This document shows, in pieces, positions 10,306 through 20,371 of a stretch of DNA of 64,000 bases. The translations under genes and the position numbers were made by a program. The notes beneath the pieces are model-generated. The model had not been told where the DNA came from and searched no databases. It saw nothing but the letters and a program-made list of their open reading frames with translations. Position 1 is the stretch's first letter. The number at the start of each line of letters is the position of its first letter. Source of the DNA: Ipomoea triloba (taxonomy: Eukaryota > Streptophyta > Magnoliopsida > Solanales > Convolvulaceae); the NCBI RefSeq assembly GCF_003576645.1, contig NC_044923.1, positions 15,977,773-16,041,772 of the forward strand, read 5' to 3'.

Positions 10306-10659
10306 GAGTTAATTTTTTTTATTTTTTTTTTGAAAATCTACTTTTAATTTTTTTAAACATTATTATTTGGTCTTAGTATTATTGTGGCATGACGGTTTTT
10401 GTTCTTCGTAAACAAAATTGTTTAAATTATGTAAAATATAAGGACATTTAATTTTTCAATTATGATTTTTTAGAAAAAATGAAAATAAAAAATATAGCGA
10501 GTCAATCCACTTTGTATAAAAAACAAAAATATCATTGTATTTAACGACATTTCAACGATTTTGCTGAAAGAAGACAGAAATAGTCATGCCATAATAACAT
10601 TAAGTAAAGTGTAATATAAATTTTTTTTTTAAAAAAAAAGAAAAAATAGAATTAACTCG
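10306..10659. mobile_element. MULE-type MITE, GAGTTAATT family (degraded)
   Basis: The left end is GAGTTAATTT and the right end GAATTAACTC. The interior keeps family words such as GGTCTTAGTATTATTGTGGC and AGTCATGCCATAATAACA. The 9-bp flank TTAAAAATA occurs at 10297-10305 and 10660-10668 (one extra G at the right border). It lies upstream of the DUF1645 promoter. Confidence 0.65.
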
Positions 10660-11169
10660 TTAAAAATAAATAAAAAAAAATAAAAAGAAAAGACTAGAGG
10701 AGAAGAGTAGAATTATCTATTATTTGTCATAGATTAATTTATAGTTCCCACAATCCCACACGTATACATGAGAATAACATGGGCTATATTTATTTTGGTA
10801 GAACCAGACAAGATTTGCATAATAAAAGATGCAATAGTTGAATTATGTATAGTTTGTATAGGTTGGGTTTCCAACCGAGAGTCACAGAAATGTCATTAAG
10901 CTACAATTTACTTGAATTGGCTAATAGCTAAGGGTTATTTTAGGTATTAAGTAAAGTACAATATCTTTTTTTTTTTATAGATCTCAGAAAGGAATTATAT
11001 TTTATCTAAAAAATATTATGAAGTACATATCGTACGTGATACAGTTTCTCATACAAAATTTAATTCTTTATTTTAAAATTATAAGCTTTTACCATTCGAT
11101 TATAATATTTTGAGTAAATTAAAGTACTTTGTATTTTACTAAAAAAATGTATTTTGTATTTACCAACGA

Positions 11170-11624
11170 GAGTCACACTTGTGTGAGACCGTTTCACGGA
11201 TCTTTATTCGTGAGACGGGTCGGGTCGGGTCAACGCACCATGCAAATGTCATACTTTTATGTGCAAATGTTATACTTATATGCTCAAATATAACACTAAT
11301 CAAGAATACAATTTTTGTTACTTATAAAAGAAAAAGTAATACATTTTTCATAATAAATAATGTTGACAAGTGCTCCTTACTTATAAGGGCAAATATAATA
11401 CTTTTGAGGAAAAATGTAATACTTTTAAATTGAAATGTAAAAGTATTGCATTTTCCTTTAAAAGTATTACATTTACCCTTATAAGTAACAAAAATTTTAT
11501 TCCTGATTAGTATTACATTTGAGCATATAAGTATGACATTTGTGCATATAAGTGTTACATCTGCATCTTGTCCGACCCGACTCGAACCGTCTCATGGTGA
11601 GACGGTCTCACACAAGTTTTTGCC
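11170..11624. mobile_element. MITE with GTGTGAGACCGT termini and 9-bp target duplication
   Basis: This 455-bp element is flanked by perfect TACCAACGA repeats (11161-11169 and 11625-11633). The arms contain ACTTGTGTGAGACCGTTTCAC and its inverse, then GACGGGTCGGGTC. The interior matches that of 5749-6258 in opposite orientation. A 9-bp target duplication with long inverted repeats fits Mutator-like mobilisation. Confidence 0.85.
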
Positions 11625-11633
11625 TACCAACGA

Positions 11634-11765
11634 ACTACCATGTAATGTGATGGCATCCCTAATTATCATTCCAAATAGGTGGTCATAGGTTCGAACCCCG
11701 TGGTGGAGACTTAAATTCTTTAAGTTGAAAATATTGAGAAAGTATAAAAACATATATCCTACATT
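11634..11765 (+). repeat. SINE-like fragment with B box
   Basis: This contains GGTTCGAACCCC (a perfect B box match) followed by GTGGTGGAGACTTAAA and ATTGAGAAAGTATAAA, similar to SINE bodies elsewhere in the window. The upstream GTGATGGCATCCC may be a worn A box region. No target duplication was found. Confidence 0.4.
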
Positions 11766-11894
11766 ATAACGTTAATGCCAACATAAATTGAACCTAGAAT
11801 TAGGTGTCTCCGGACTCCCTTCTCCCACCCTATCATCTTATATGTGTGTGTGTTTATATATACATATATAATATTAACTTGTATATAAAATCTA

Positions 11895-12294
11895 GAGTTA
11901 ATTTCATTTTTTGTCCTAGATTCATAATTGACAATCCACTTTTAGTCATTTTTTATTATAACATTCTCATTTGGTCCTAGTATTATCGTGACTTGACCAA
12001 TTTTAATTCTTCAGCAACAAAATTGTTGAAATATTGTTAAATATAAAGACATTTCAATCTTTTTTATACAAAGTATGTTGAATCGCTATATTTTTTATGT
12101 TTATTTTTTTTTGAAAACATTCATAATTGAAGATAAAAATCCTTATATTTAATGATATTTAAACTAATTTGTTGATAAAGGACCAAAAATGGTCATGCCA
12201 CAATAATACTAGGATCAAAAGTGGATGTTCTAATAATAAGGGATTAAAAGTGGATTGTCGCCTATAAATCTAGGACAAAATATGAAATTAACTC
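11895..12294. mobile_element. MULE-type MITE, GAGTTAATT family, intact ends
   Basis: This 400-bp foldback element starts GAGTTAATTTC and ends GAAATTAACTC. Its arms carry TTTTGTCCTAGATTCATA and CACTTTTAGTCATTTTT and their inverses. It is flanked by perfect 9-bp repeats TAAAATCTA (11886-11894 and 12295-12303). The termini match those of the 5.5-kb MULE at 18871-24413, a plausible source of transposase in trans. Confidence 0.85.
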
Positions 12295-12329
12295 TAAAAT
12301 CTATATTTATGTATAAAGTACTAAATGTT

Positions 12330-12850
12330 TTGAGTAACTTAGTTGGTTGGAACTCTAAATTTGATGTTAAATAGCCTATGTCACGAGTTTGAATCTTATT
12401 AGCAGCACTTGCCTTTAACTTTTCTCTTTTATTTTACCTCTTTCATCTTTTCACAAGACAAAATAAATGTTTTTTAGTCTACTTTATACTTTATATAAAC
12501 TCATTTAATTAACAAAAGAAATGTTATTTTAGTCTACTTTTTATAAACCATTTTTTTTAGTTCACTTTTTATAAACCATTTAATTAATGTAGTATACAAG
12601 TTTATATTATACTTCATTGTATTCGAATTAATTTAGAAAAACTTAAAAGTTGATCTAACTAAAATTAAAAAATATTTATGAATATAGTATCTTTTCTATT
12701 CAAATTATTTTATCTAATTGATTGTATTGTGTTTCATATTTTGTCATAATATTTTTATAACATTTCAAAGTATTTTAAAATTTCACATTTTCATCGTACT
12801 CAAGTATATATTTTTTACTCTGCCCCTAACTATTATATAGTCTATCAAAA
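12330..12850 (+). repeat. SINE-like dispersed repeat, degraded
   Basis: The head AGTAACTTAGTTGGTTGGAA resembles a tRNA D-arm and CGAGTTTGAATCTT a B box. The downstream part shares ATTGTGTTTCATATTTTGTC and CTCTGCCCCTAAC with the repeats at 8203-8560 and 39215-39475. The interior includes a small duplication around TTTTTAGTCTACTTTTTATAAACC. Confidence 0.35.
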
Positions 12851-13584
12851 TAATTTTTTGTAATTTATAATATATTTTACATTTAAACTTTATTATGAGT
12901 GCTTGATTTTTATCATTTATTTCTAACATCATTTAAACTTTATCCCTATTAAGATAGAAGGGTGATTAATTAATGCTAAAAATTATTTGAGACATAAGGA
13001 AGTGGGAACGAAAACGTTTGGGCGTGTCAGCCGTTCACGCTGGGAAGGCTTCACAAAATTGACTTATTATATATTGGATCTTGACCATTGACATTCACAT
13101 GATTCACCACTTCAATTTCCTTTTCCTATTCAGTTGTGCTCGTGCGTGGCAAGCTAAGTATACCCCATCTAGAAGAACACTTTTATTTTATTATTATTTT
13201 TTAATTTTATTTTAATATGTTGGTTAGAACTTAGCAGACAAAGAGAAAACGAGATAATCCAAAATTTCACTCTCAAAATTATATTACTGTTGTAATTGAT
13301 TCCTTACCTCGGAGTGCTCCCCGATAAAACGGGTTAGATTAATAGTATAATTAAGAATGACAATGTGCCCCTCCCTGTTTCTAATGGGGACGGAAATAAA
13401 AAAAAAATAAAAATTCAAGGATCGAAAACGGGAATGGAGAATTTCACAAATTTCTCGTTGGGATGGACCGGCAGAATACCGCTCCCTGCCCTGCCCCGTC
13501 CCCAAATAATTATATATATATATATATAATACCGCTCCCTGCCCTGCTCGTCCCCAACTAATTATATATATATATATATAGAGG

Positions 13585-15234
13585 AAGGGACTCATGTACA
13601 TTATATTCCTTAGGTGAGAAATAAGATGGAATTATAGCCATAGATCTAATTCAATCTAACGTAAGAAATTGCCTTCCAGATTTTAAAACATGTGCATCAT
13701 TAAGGGTAGATTTGTAATTACCTCATTATTTTTCATAGTTACTTGTAGTGCATAATTTTAACTCGTGTAGTGCATATTTTTGTGCCTAGTAGTGCACATT
13801 TTTATACCTAACAATGCACGTTTTATGTCTTAGAGTTCATGCTATTAACCATCTAGGATGTTAGTTTTGTGCTCTGTGCATGTTTTTGTGTCATACAGAG
13901 CAAAAGTTTGTGCCTACCAGTACACATTCGTATGGTTAATCAAATAGAATTAAACAAAACACACTATTTTTTCATAAGTACTTGCAGTGCATAATTTTCA
14001 ACCGTATAGTGCAAATATTTATGCCTAGTAGTGCACATTTTCTCAACTAACAATGCATGTTGTTCAGTCGTAGAGTTCAGGCTATCATCCATCTTTTAGG
14101 TTAGTTTTTTGCTTTGTAGTGCATGTTTTTGTGCCATACAGAGCAAAAGTTTGTGCCTACCAGTGCATATTCTTATGGTTAATCAAATAAAAATGCACAA
14201 ATTACACTATTTTTTCATAAATACTTGCAGTGCATAATTTTCACGGAATAGTGGAAATATTTGTGCCTAGTAGTGCACATATTTTCACAACTAACAGTGC
14301 ACGTTGTTCTGTCGTAGAGTTCAGGATATCATCCATCTTTTAGGTTAGTTTTATGCTCTGTAGTGCATGTTTTTGTGCCATAGAGAGCAAAAATTTGTGC
14401 CTATCAGTGCACATTGTTGTGGCTAATCAAATAAAATTGCTCAAAACACACTATTTTTTTCATAGATACTTGCAGTGCATATTTTTCAACCATATAGTAC
14501 AAATTTTTGTGCCTAGTAGTGCACATTTTCTCAACTAACAGTACACATTGTTTAGTAGTAGAGTTTGGGCTATCATCCATCTTTTAGCTTAGTCTTATGC
14601 TCTGTAGTGCATGTTTTTTGTGCCATACAGAGCAAAAGTTTGTGCCTACCAGTGCACATTCTTGTGGCTAATCAAATAAAATTGCTCAAAACACACTATT
14701 TTTTCATAAATACTTGCAGTGCATATTTTTCAACCATATAGTGCAAATTTTTGTGCCTAGTAGTGCACATTTTCTCAACTGACAGTGCACGTTGTTCAGT
14801 CGTAGAATTCATCGACTTTACTTCGTCTTCTTCGCTGGAGAGTAGCTTGTTCAAGACGAAACACAAAAATGATAGACACTGTCAAAGCTTTGCCGTATCG
14901 TAGTCTTCGTTGAATTCGCCTGAAATTTGCTCGCTGAATTCATTGTCTTCGTCGCCTTCATCGAGTTCACTTCGCCTTCTTCGCCGGAGCGTATCTTGAT
15001 CAAGATGTAACAGAGATATCTTCGCTGTAAATCTGTAGTGGATAAACTGGAGAAGCGGAAAAGATGGGTGAAAAATGCTAATAACAACTGTACCCTCAAA
15101 CTTTAATCAACCTTACGTTCAATTAGTGCGAGAATTTAAAAATGCAATGGCTGAGATCATCTATCAAAATTAAATCCAATGGCCTATATTTCATCCTATT
15201 TCTCACCTAAGGAACTAATTTCACATGATCCCTT
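13585..15234. mobile_element. Foldback element with five-copy 241-bp tandem core
   Basis: The outer arms are AAGGGACTCATGTACATTA with CCTTAGGTGAGAAAT, and the inverse on the right (ATTTCTCACCTAAGG, CACATGATCCCTT). The core is a tandem array with a period of about 241 bp; the marker TACTTG(C/T)AGTGCATA falls at about 13741, 13980, 14222, 14466 and 14710. Each unit contains TAGTGCATGTTTTTGTGCC, GTGCCTAGTAGTGCACATTT and TAGAGTTCAGGCTATCATCC. A shortened relative is at 44545-44853. It has no protein-coding content; the minus-strand frame at 14851-15099 is in the right arm and looks spurious. Confidence 0.7.
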
Positions 15235-15247
15235 ATATATATATATA

Positions 15248-15768
15248 GAGTCATTTCTATTTTTGGTCTTACTGTTATTGGGGCGCCATTGCCAATTTTA
15301 GTCCACTTCATTAATTTTTGTCACATTGCGGCCAGTCTTATTTAGCCATTGCTGCTTTTAGTCTACTATTAAAATTTTCGTCAAATAACCATCCAAAACA
15401 GGGGTATTTTCATATTTTCATGGTTTGATCATCTTGTTTACCCTTTGTAGAGGTTTTCCTTACAGATTTTCATCCAATGAAGAGGTCTGGCAAAACCCAT
15501 GGCTTTGTAATGTGGCTCACATGGCTTTCGCCGAACCTCTTCAATGGATGAAACTGTGAAAGGAAAACCACTGCAAAGGGTTAAGGAGATGACCAAAGCA
15601 TGAAAATACAAAAAATACCCCCATTTTGGACGTCAATTTGACGAAAATTTTAACGGTGGACTAAAAGTGGCAATGACTAAATAAGATTGGTCACAATGTG
15701 GCAAAAATTAATGAAATTGACTAAAATTGGCAATGCTCCAATAATAGTAGGACCAAAAATGAAAATGA

Positions 15769-15771
<3 letters not shown>
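15248..15771. mobile_element. Foldback MITE, GAGTCATTT ends
   Basis: The arms of about 200 bp mirror each other: GAGTCATTTCTATTTTTGGTC, GCCATTGCCAATTTTAGTCCA and CATGGTTTGATCATCTTG at the left have inverse counterparts at the right, ending AATGACTC. The centre holds GAAGAGGTCTGGCAAAACCC and its inverse. The terminal words resemble the GAGTTAATT family. The flanks are (TA)n and (CT)n, so the target duplication cannot be read. Confidence 0.7.

Positions 15772-15848
<77 letters not shown>
15772..15848. repeat. (CT)n(AT)n microsatellite
   Basis: About ten CT units run directly into about 30 AT units. The tract sits at the right border of the nested foldback, inside the hAT element. Confidence 0.95.
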
Positions 15849-15852
<4 letters not shown>

Positions 15853-16436
15853 TTAAAATTTGAAACTAGAATTTATATTTTAAAAATTTTTTATTATTAA
15901 AATTTACATTTATTTAACATTTTGACTCCTAGTTGACAGGGAATGGGGAATTCCTGTCCCCCGCCTAATTCTCCATAGGGATAGGGAATATTTTCAATTC
16001 CTTGTCTAGGACGGGGACGGGGTCACGAGGACGGGGAGTATACTCCCCACCCCCGCCCCGGTCCGTTGCCATCCCTAAGTATAATGTAAGTTGAAAAGTA
16101 GAGAGATAAGGTGTAAAATCACATAATGTCCACAATTAATAATATTTATAACACCCTATTTTGGACATTATCTTACCATAATTATGTCTCATTAAAAACT
16201 CGCTAGAAAATTCTGTGGAAAAAATCTAGACGAAAAAAATTACAAGATATATGAGTAATTCAAATGTTGTTTCTGTTGCATCGTTAAAAACCTTACCATA
16301 AGAAAATTCTATGACAAAAAAGTTTTTTATTTAAAGAGAAAAAGAGTACAACCCTATATACCTTCGGGGCATAATCTTCATGATTTTGTAAAGAATTTTA
16401 TTTATTTATTTTAAAGTCCTATACAAACAAAAATAA

Positions 16437-17647
16437 GGGGGGTGTATTCAATCACGACTTTCATGAACTTTTAAATACTTTTATCAACTTTAAAAGTTTG
16501 GTGGTATTCAATTTAGACTTTTATAAACTCTTTAAAAGTCTACCTGTATTCAATTCAAACTTTTCAAAACTCTTTAAAAGTATACATGTATTCGATTCAG
16601 ACTTTTATAGAGTTATTAATAGTCTACTGGTATTCAAAAACTTACTGACTTTCACAAACTCTGTCAGAATAGGATTTCTATAGACTTTCTCTTCATTAAT
16701 ATAAATAGATGAAATCCAACCCTCCAACCCCAAACTTTTAATATAAATAGATGAAATCCAACCCTCCAACCCCAAACTTTTCAAATAAATAGATGAAATC
16801 CAACCCTCCAACCCCAAACTTTTCAACATTCTCTACAAAATCCAACCCTCCAACCCCAAACTTTTCAACATTCTCTACAAACTTTTTTTCCTCTATCTAA
16901 ACTAAGCAAATTTTTCATCAATTTTACGGTACGTTTCAAATCTTTCATAAATACTTTTTTTTTCTTTTTTAATGTTCAAGCAAATTTTTTGTTGCCATCG
17001 CAACAAAATAATTGCTACGATCGCAGCAAGAATCTGCTGCTGTTCGCAGCAGATTTATGCGAACAACAGTAAGATAGCAAAAATATTTGCTGCAACCAGC
17101 AGCAAGTTGCCGCTGGTAGCATCAAATTTTTTAATTTATAATTTTTAAATTTTATTTAATTAATATGTTTATAATTTTATATAATTGTATGTTTATTAAT
17201 TATTAATTTATATATATATAAACATTTTGATAATTATATTACTCAGCATTAGTTGTTTCATTAGTTCAAGAAATATTTTTATTGGTTATATTTATAAAAA
17301 TTGATTATATTTTCTTTATGAATAATATACTCTATTTTTGTGACATCAGTATTTTTTTTTTTTTTTACAATGCACTAATTTATAGATAATATATTAATAG
17401 AAGTTATGGAATGTTTGTGAGGGTGTATTCAATTTAGAGTTTTAATGACTTTTGTAAACTTTTTAATATGAAAAAGGTTTTAAAAGTTTATAAATGTTTG
17501 TTCTATGGATATTTATAAACTCTTACAAAGTTTATAAAAGTTTAAAAAATTCTAGGAAAGTTTACAAAAACTCTACAAAAGTCAATTAAAATCCATCACT
17601 TTAAAAGTATTTAAAAGTTCATGAAAGTCGTGATTGAATACACCCCC
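16437..17647. mobile_element. Foldback element with GGGGGTGTATTCAATC arms
   Basis: The left end GGGGGTGTATTCAATCACGA, with CTTTCATGAACTTTTAAATAC, is mirrored at the right (CGTGATTGAATACACCCCC). The length is about 1.2 kb. The interior contains the 42-bp tandem repeats at 16697-16868 and a patch of small inverted repeats (about 16980-17125) built from CAGCAGATT/GCAGCAAG words. No transposase is visible. The target duplication is unclear, so the superfamily (PIF/Harbinger or Mutator) is not assigned. Confidence 0.6.
16697..16868. repeat. 42-bp tandem repeat, about four units
   Basis: Units share AAATCCAACCCTCCAACCCC followed by AAACTTTT. The first three also share ATAAATAGATG; the last begins CAACATTCTCTAC. 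The array produces a repetitive, non-genuine reading frame on the minus strand (LKSLGLEGWISSIY repeated). Confidence 0.85.
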
Positions 17648-17726
17648 AAAGTTTAATTTATATTGATAAAAAATTTAAACGGAGTAATAACGATTACCAT
17701 TTTAAAATTTCATTTTATTCGCAAAT

Positions 17727-17965
17727 TGTTATGAAGATTTAGTCATGTGGCCATTATCATTAGTAGTTAGTTAGTTTCCTACATTGTAGGAAAGTATATA
17801 CTTTGTATCCTGTAACAGTTAATGCAGATGAATGAGTATTTTCTCCCCGTAACCTTTCTTGTGCACTCTTCTCTCTCTATCTGTATTCTAGTACAATCAC
17901 GTAATACACATTACAAGCGACGATCACCGAAGATTTACAACTTAAGAAAGCTTTTACGCACAACA
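17727..17965 (+). repeat. 5' LTR of the Copia element
   Basis: Begins TGTTATGAAGATTTAGTCAT and ends ACGCACAACA. It contains GTATATACTTTGTATCC (possible TATA region) and CTCTTCTCTCTCTATCTG. It is followed directly by the primer-binding-like site. Confidence 0.9.
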
Positions 17966-18870
17966 CGTTATCAGCACGACGCTCTCAGTCAATCCTCGGT
18001 GAACGGTACGATTACCTTGAACCCCGATTTCTTCCCCCCCTACTCAATGTGAAACTATGTGCTATGCATGAGTATATTCTAGGAATATATAATGTTCTGT
18101 TTTATACTTTTATGGCATTGCAATTATATGGCTGTTTATACAGTACCTTATACATGATTAATTAATATATGCCCTTGGATTGTCCGATCCGATTATATAC
18201 TGTGATATACTATGATGTGCCGTTGGATTTGTTCGACCTGATCGTTGCCTATACATTATCCGATCGTTGGCTTCATTACCTTGGTGAACAATCTCGGTGA
18301 ACGACGGAGGAAACTATCGATTGCGTCCGAGACGTTTGGGTAGCGGCGAAGGAAGTTTTGTCATCTAGTCATTGCATGGCCGATCGGAGGGCTTAGATGG
18401 TGTTGGGGTTTTCCGAAGAACATCCCTAGTTGATCAGATTGTCGATAGGAGCTCTCCGAATTTTCCGAAGTCCGTTGCGCAACCGGCGATTCTCTAAGCG
18501 ATTTTCCATCTCTACGACTGGTTTTTGTTGCAGGCGGCGATCAAGGGTGATCGCAGTCCGGCGGCGGTGTGTCCATCTCTGCAACAAATTAATCGTTCAG
18601 GTAGTGTGCGTTTGCGATGGAGCTTAATCACTGCGGCGATTGCGACGGCGTCTTCGTTTTTCTTAAAACAGAACGGCGACACCTGCTTCGCTTTGGCCCA
18701 TCTTCTCCCTGCTTTGATCATTTTAACCTTTGGTGGATACTGATAGGTGACATGCACTAATGACACGTATAATATGCCTAATATAATCATTTATATTGTA
18801 TATCTATATTCTGGTCAGGAAAATTATGTGGTTAATTGGGCATGAAAAGCTTTGATGATAATATTTGTTT

Positions 18871-19064
18871 GAGTTAATTCCACTTTTGGTCCTAGACTTA
18901 TGGGGCGTTTAACACTTTTAGTCCTCCATAATAAAAATAGTCAGATTCTAGCCACGCTTTTTGGACGTCGGACACTTTTGGTCCTCCGTCAGGTGTGCTG
19001 TCTGTTGGCCGTGAAGTGGATGGGCAATTTCGTCTTTTCACGTGGTCTTCTTCCAATCCCTCTT
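18871..19064 (+). repeat. Left terminal inverted repeat of the MULE
   Basis: A 194-bp repeat from GAGTTAATTCC to CCAATCCCTCTT, inverted at 24220-24413 with about 98% identity by eye. Its position just upstream of the GRF gene suggests it supplies that gene's promoter, as Mu termini do; this is inference. Confidence 0.9.
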
Positions 19065-19162
19065 TTATTCGTCCATTGCAGTGTGTTTCAACGAGAACAG
19101 AGCTTGAGACCCTAAGGGAGAGTGCTGCAACTGTACTTCTCAGAAACGTCTTCAACAACGAA

Positions 19163-19749
19163 ATGGCAGGATCTAAGGTAGAGAGCTGCAACTGTTTGAG
19201 TTCTTCAACAACGAGAAATATGTACATGTATGGGGAATGGATTTCGATCGAAGTATGTGAATGTGGTGAAGAACTGATTTTGAGAACTTCATGGACAAAT
19301 GATAACCCGAGTAGGAGGTATTGGGAATGCTCGAGATGTAAGGTTAGTATGAATTTTTATGGTTTTTGCAATGAGGGTTAATTTAAATATTGATTTGCAT
19401 AATCGAAATGAATTTTTTTTTTCAAATTTGCAAATTTCAGGCTGGATCACGCACAAGATTTGTGAAGTGGCATGATCCTCCAATGTGCCCTAGATCAAAG
19501 AGGATTATACCTGGGTTATTGAAGAGAATTAACAAAAATGAAGAAGAGATTGCAATGTTAAAATTCAAACTTAGAAGTGTATCGAGTGGGGAAGTTGGTG
19601 AAATCAAAGATATGCAAGGTAGGAGCAAAAAATGTAGATACATGATGTTGGTTATTGTTGGTGGCTTGTTTGTACTCTTAATTGCTTATTTTACAAGTGT
19701 TTTAGCAAACAATGAGAGCCCAAGTAGTGTTATGGCCATAGGCAATTGA
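19163..19749 (+). CDS. GRF-type zinc-finger, coiled-coil, membrane-anchored protein of the MULE
   Basis: Two exons, 19163-19342 and 19441-19749 (GT/AG, phase 0), encode an intact 162-residue protein. Residues 32-72 match a GRF zinc finger: CECGEELILRTSWT, NPSRRYWECSRC, then FVKWHDPPMCPR. C32, C34, C56 and C59 are available for metal, though the position of the usual last cysteine before FxxW is a threonine. Residues 86-105 are heptad-like (LLKRINKNEEEIAMLKFKL). Residues 127-149 form one hydrophobic segment (MMLVIVGGLFVLLIAYF), then a short tail. The GRF fold binds single-stranded nucleic acid in some animal proteins; function here is unknown. The gene lies wholly inside the MULE and converges on the transposase, the slot held by mudrB in MuDR. 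It has no lesion, unlike the transposase. A captured host gene is the main alternative. Confidence 0.8.
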
Positions 19750-19854
19750 CGGTGTGTATTTTGGTAGTGTTTGTAAGGTGCCTATTGTTTGTAAGGCATT
19801 TGGTATTTTGGTTGGCTTTGTAATGTTGTTTGACTATGTTTTGTAAGCCATTTG

Positions 19855-20025
19855 GCAGTGCTAATGCAATGGTAATATTGGTTTGAATTGTCAGTGTTAA
19901 TGCAATGTAATAGTAATATTACCTTTTATTGGCAGTGCTAATGCAATGGTAATATTGGTTTGAATTGTCAGTGTTAATGCAATGTAATAGTAGTATTACC
20001 TTTTATTGGCAGTGTCATGCTACTA
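19855..20025. repeat. Tandem pair in the MULE intergenic region
   Basis: Two units of about 83 bp contain GGCAGTGCTAATGCAATGG, TAATATTGGTTTGAATTGTC and TAATGCAATGTAATAGTA. They sit between the stops of the two convergent genes, where both transcripts should end. The rest of 19750-20371 holds no gene. Confidence 0.7.
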
Positions 20026-20371
20026 GTATTGGTTTGAATTGGTAGTGTCATGCCAATAAAAGAGGCCAAACAAACAAACACACAGAGCTGTTCACCAAGA
20101 TAATAAGTCATTCTAATAAAGCCATTTGTACAATGGTTTGCTACCATAACAGTTTGCTCACAATTGTCTACCATAACATTTTTGTAGCAACAAAACAACA
20201 TAGACAATGTCATGCTAATAAAACAGATCCTGAAAGTAGCAAAATAAGTAACCATAGTGTCAAACTAAAAAACCATAGTGTTGTAGGATACTAAGTAACC
20301 AAAAAAGGCATCCTGAAAGTAGCAAAATAACATTCCAGACTTGTGGCAAAATAAAACCATCCTTTAATTGT

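Larger units (their letters stand above)
13352..16077. mobile_element. hAT-type element carrying nested insertions
   Basis: The ends are TAAGAATGACAA on the left and, inverted, TAGGGATGGCAA on the right. They are flanked by perfect 8-bp repeats AGTATAAT (13344-13351 and 16078-16085), the hallmark of hAT transposition. Next to each end are GC-rich arms with GGGGACGG and CCCCGTCC words. No transposase is visible. Almost all of the interior consists of two later insertions (13585-15234 and 15248-15771) plus microsatellites. Confidence 0.8.

Noticed and set aside
14851..15099. 82-residue minus-strand frame with a hydrophobic start
   Set aside because: It sits in the arm of a foldback element and has no related features; composition follows the repeat.
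18430..18790. Overlapping open frames in a GC-rich stretch
   Set aside because: Frames on both strands overlap and none has a known domain. The stretch is the leader of the Copia element before the MULE insertion.
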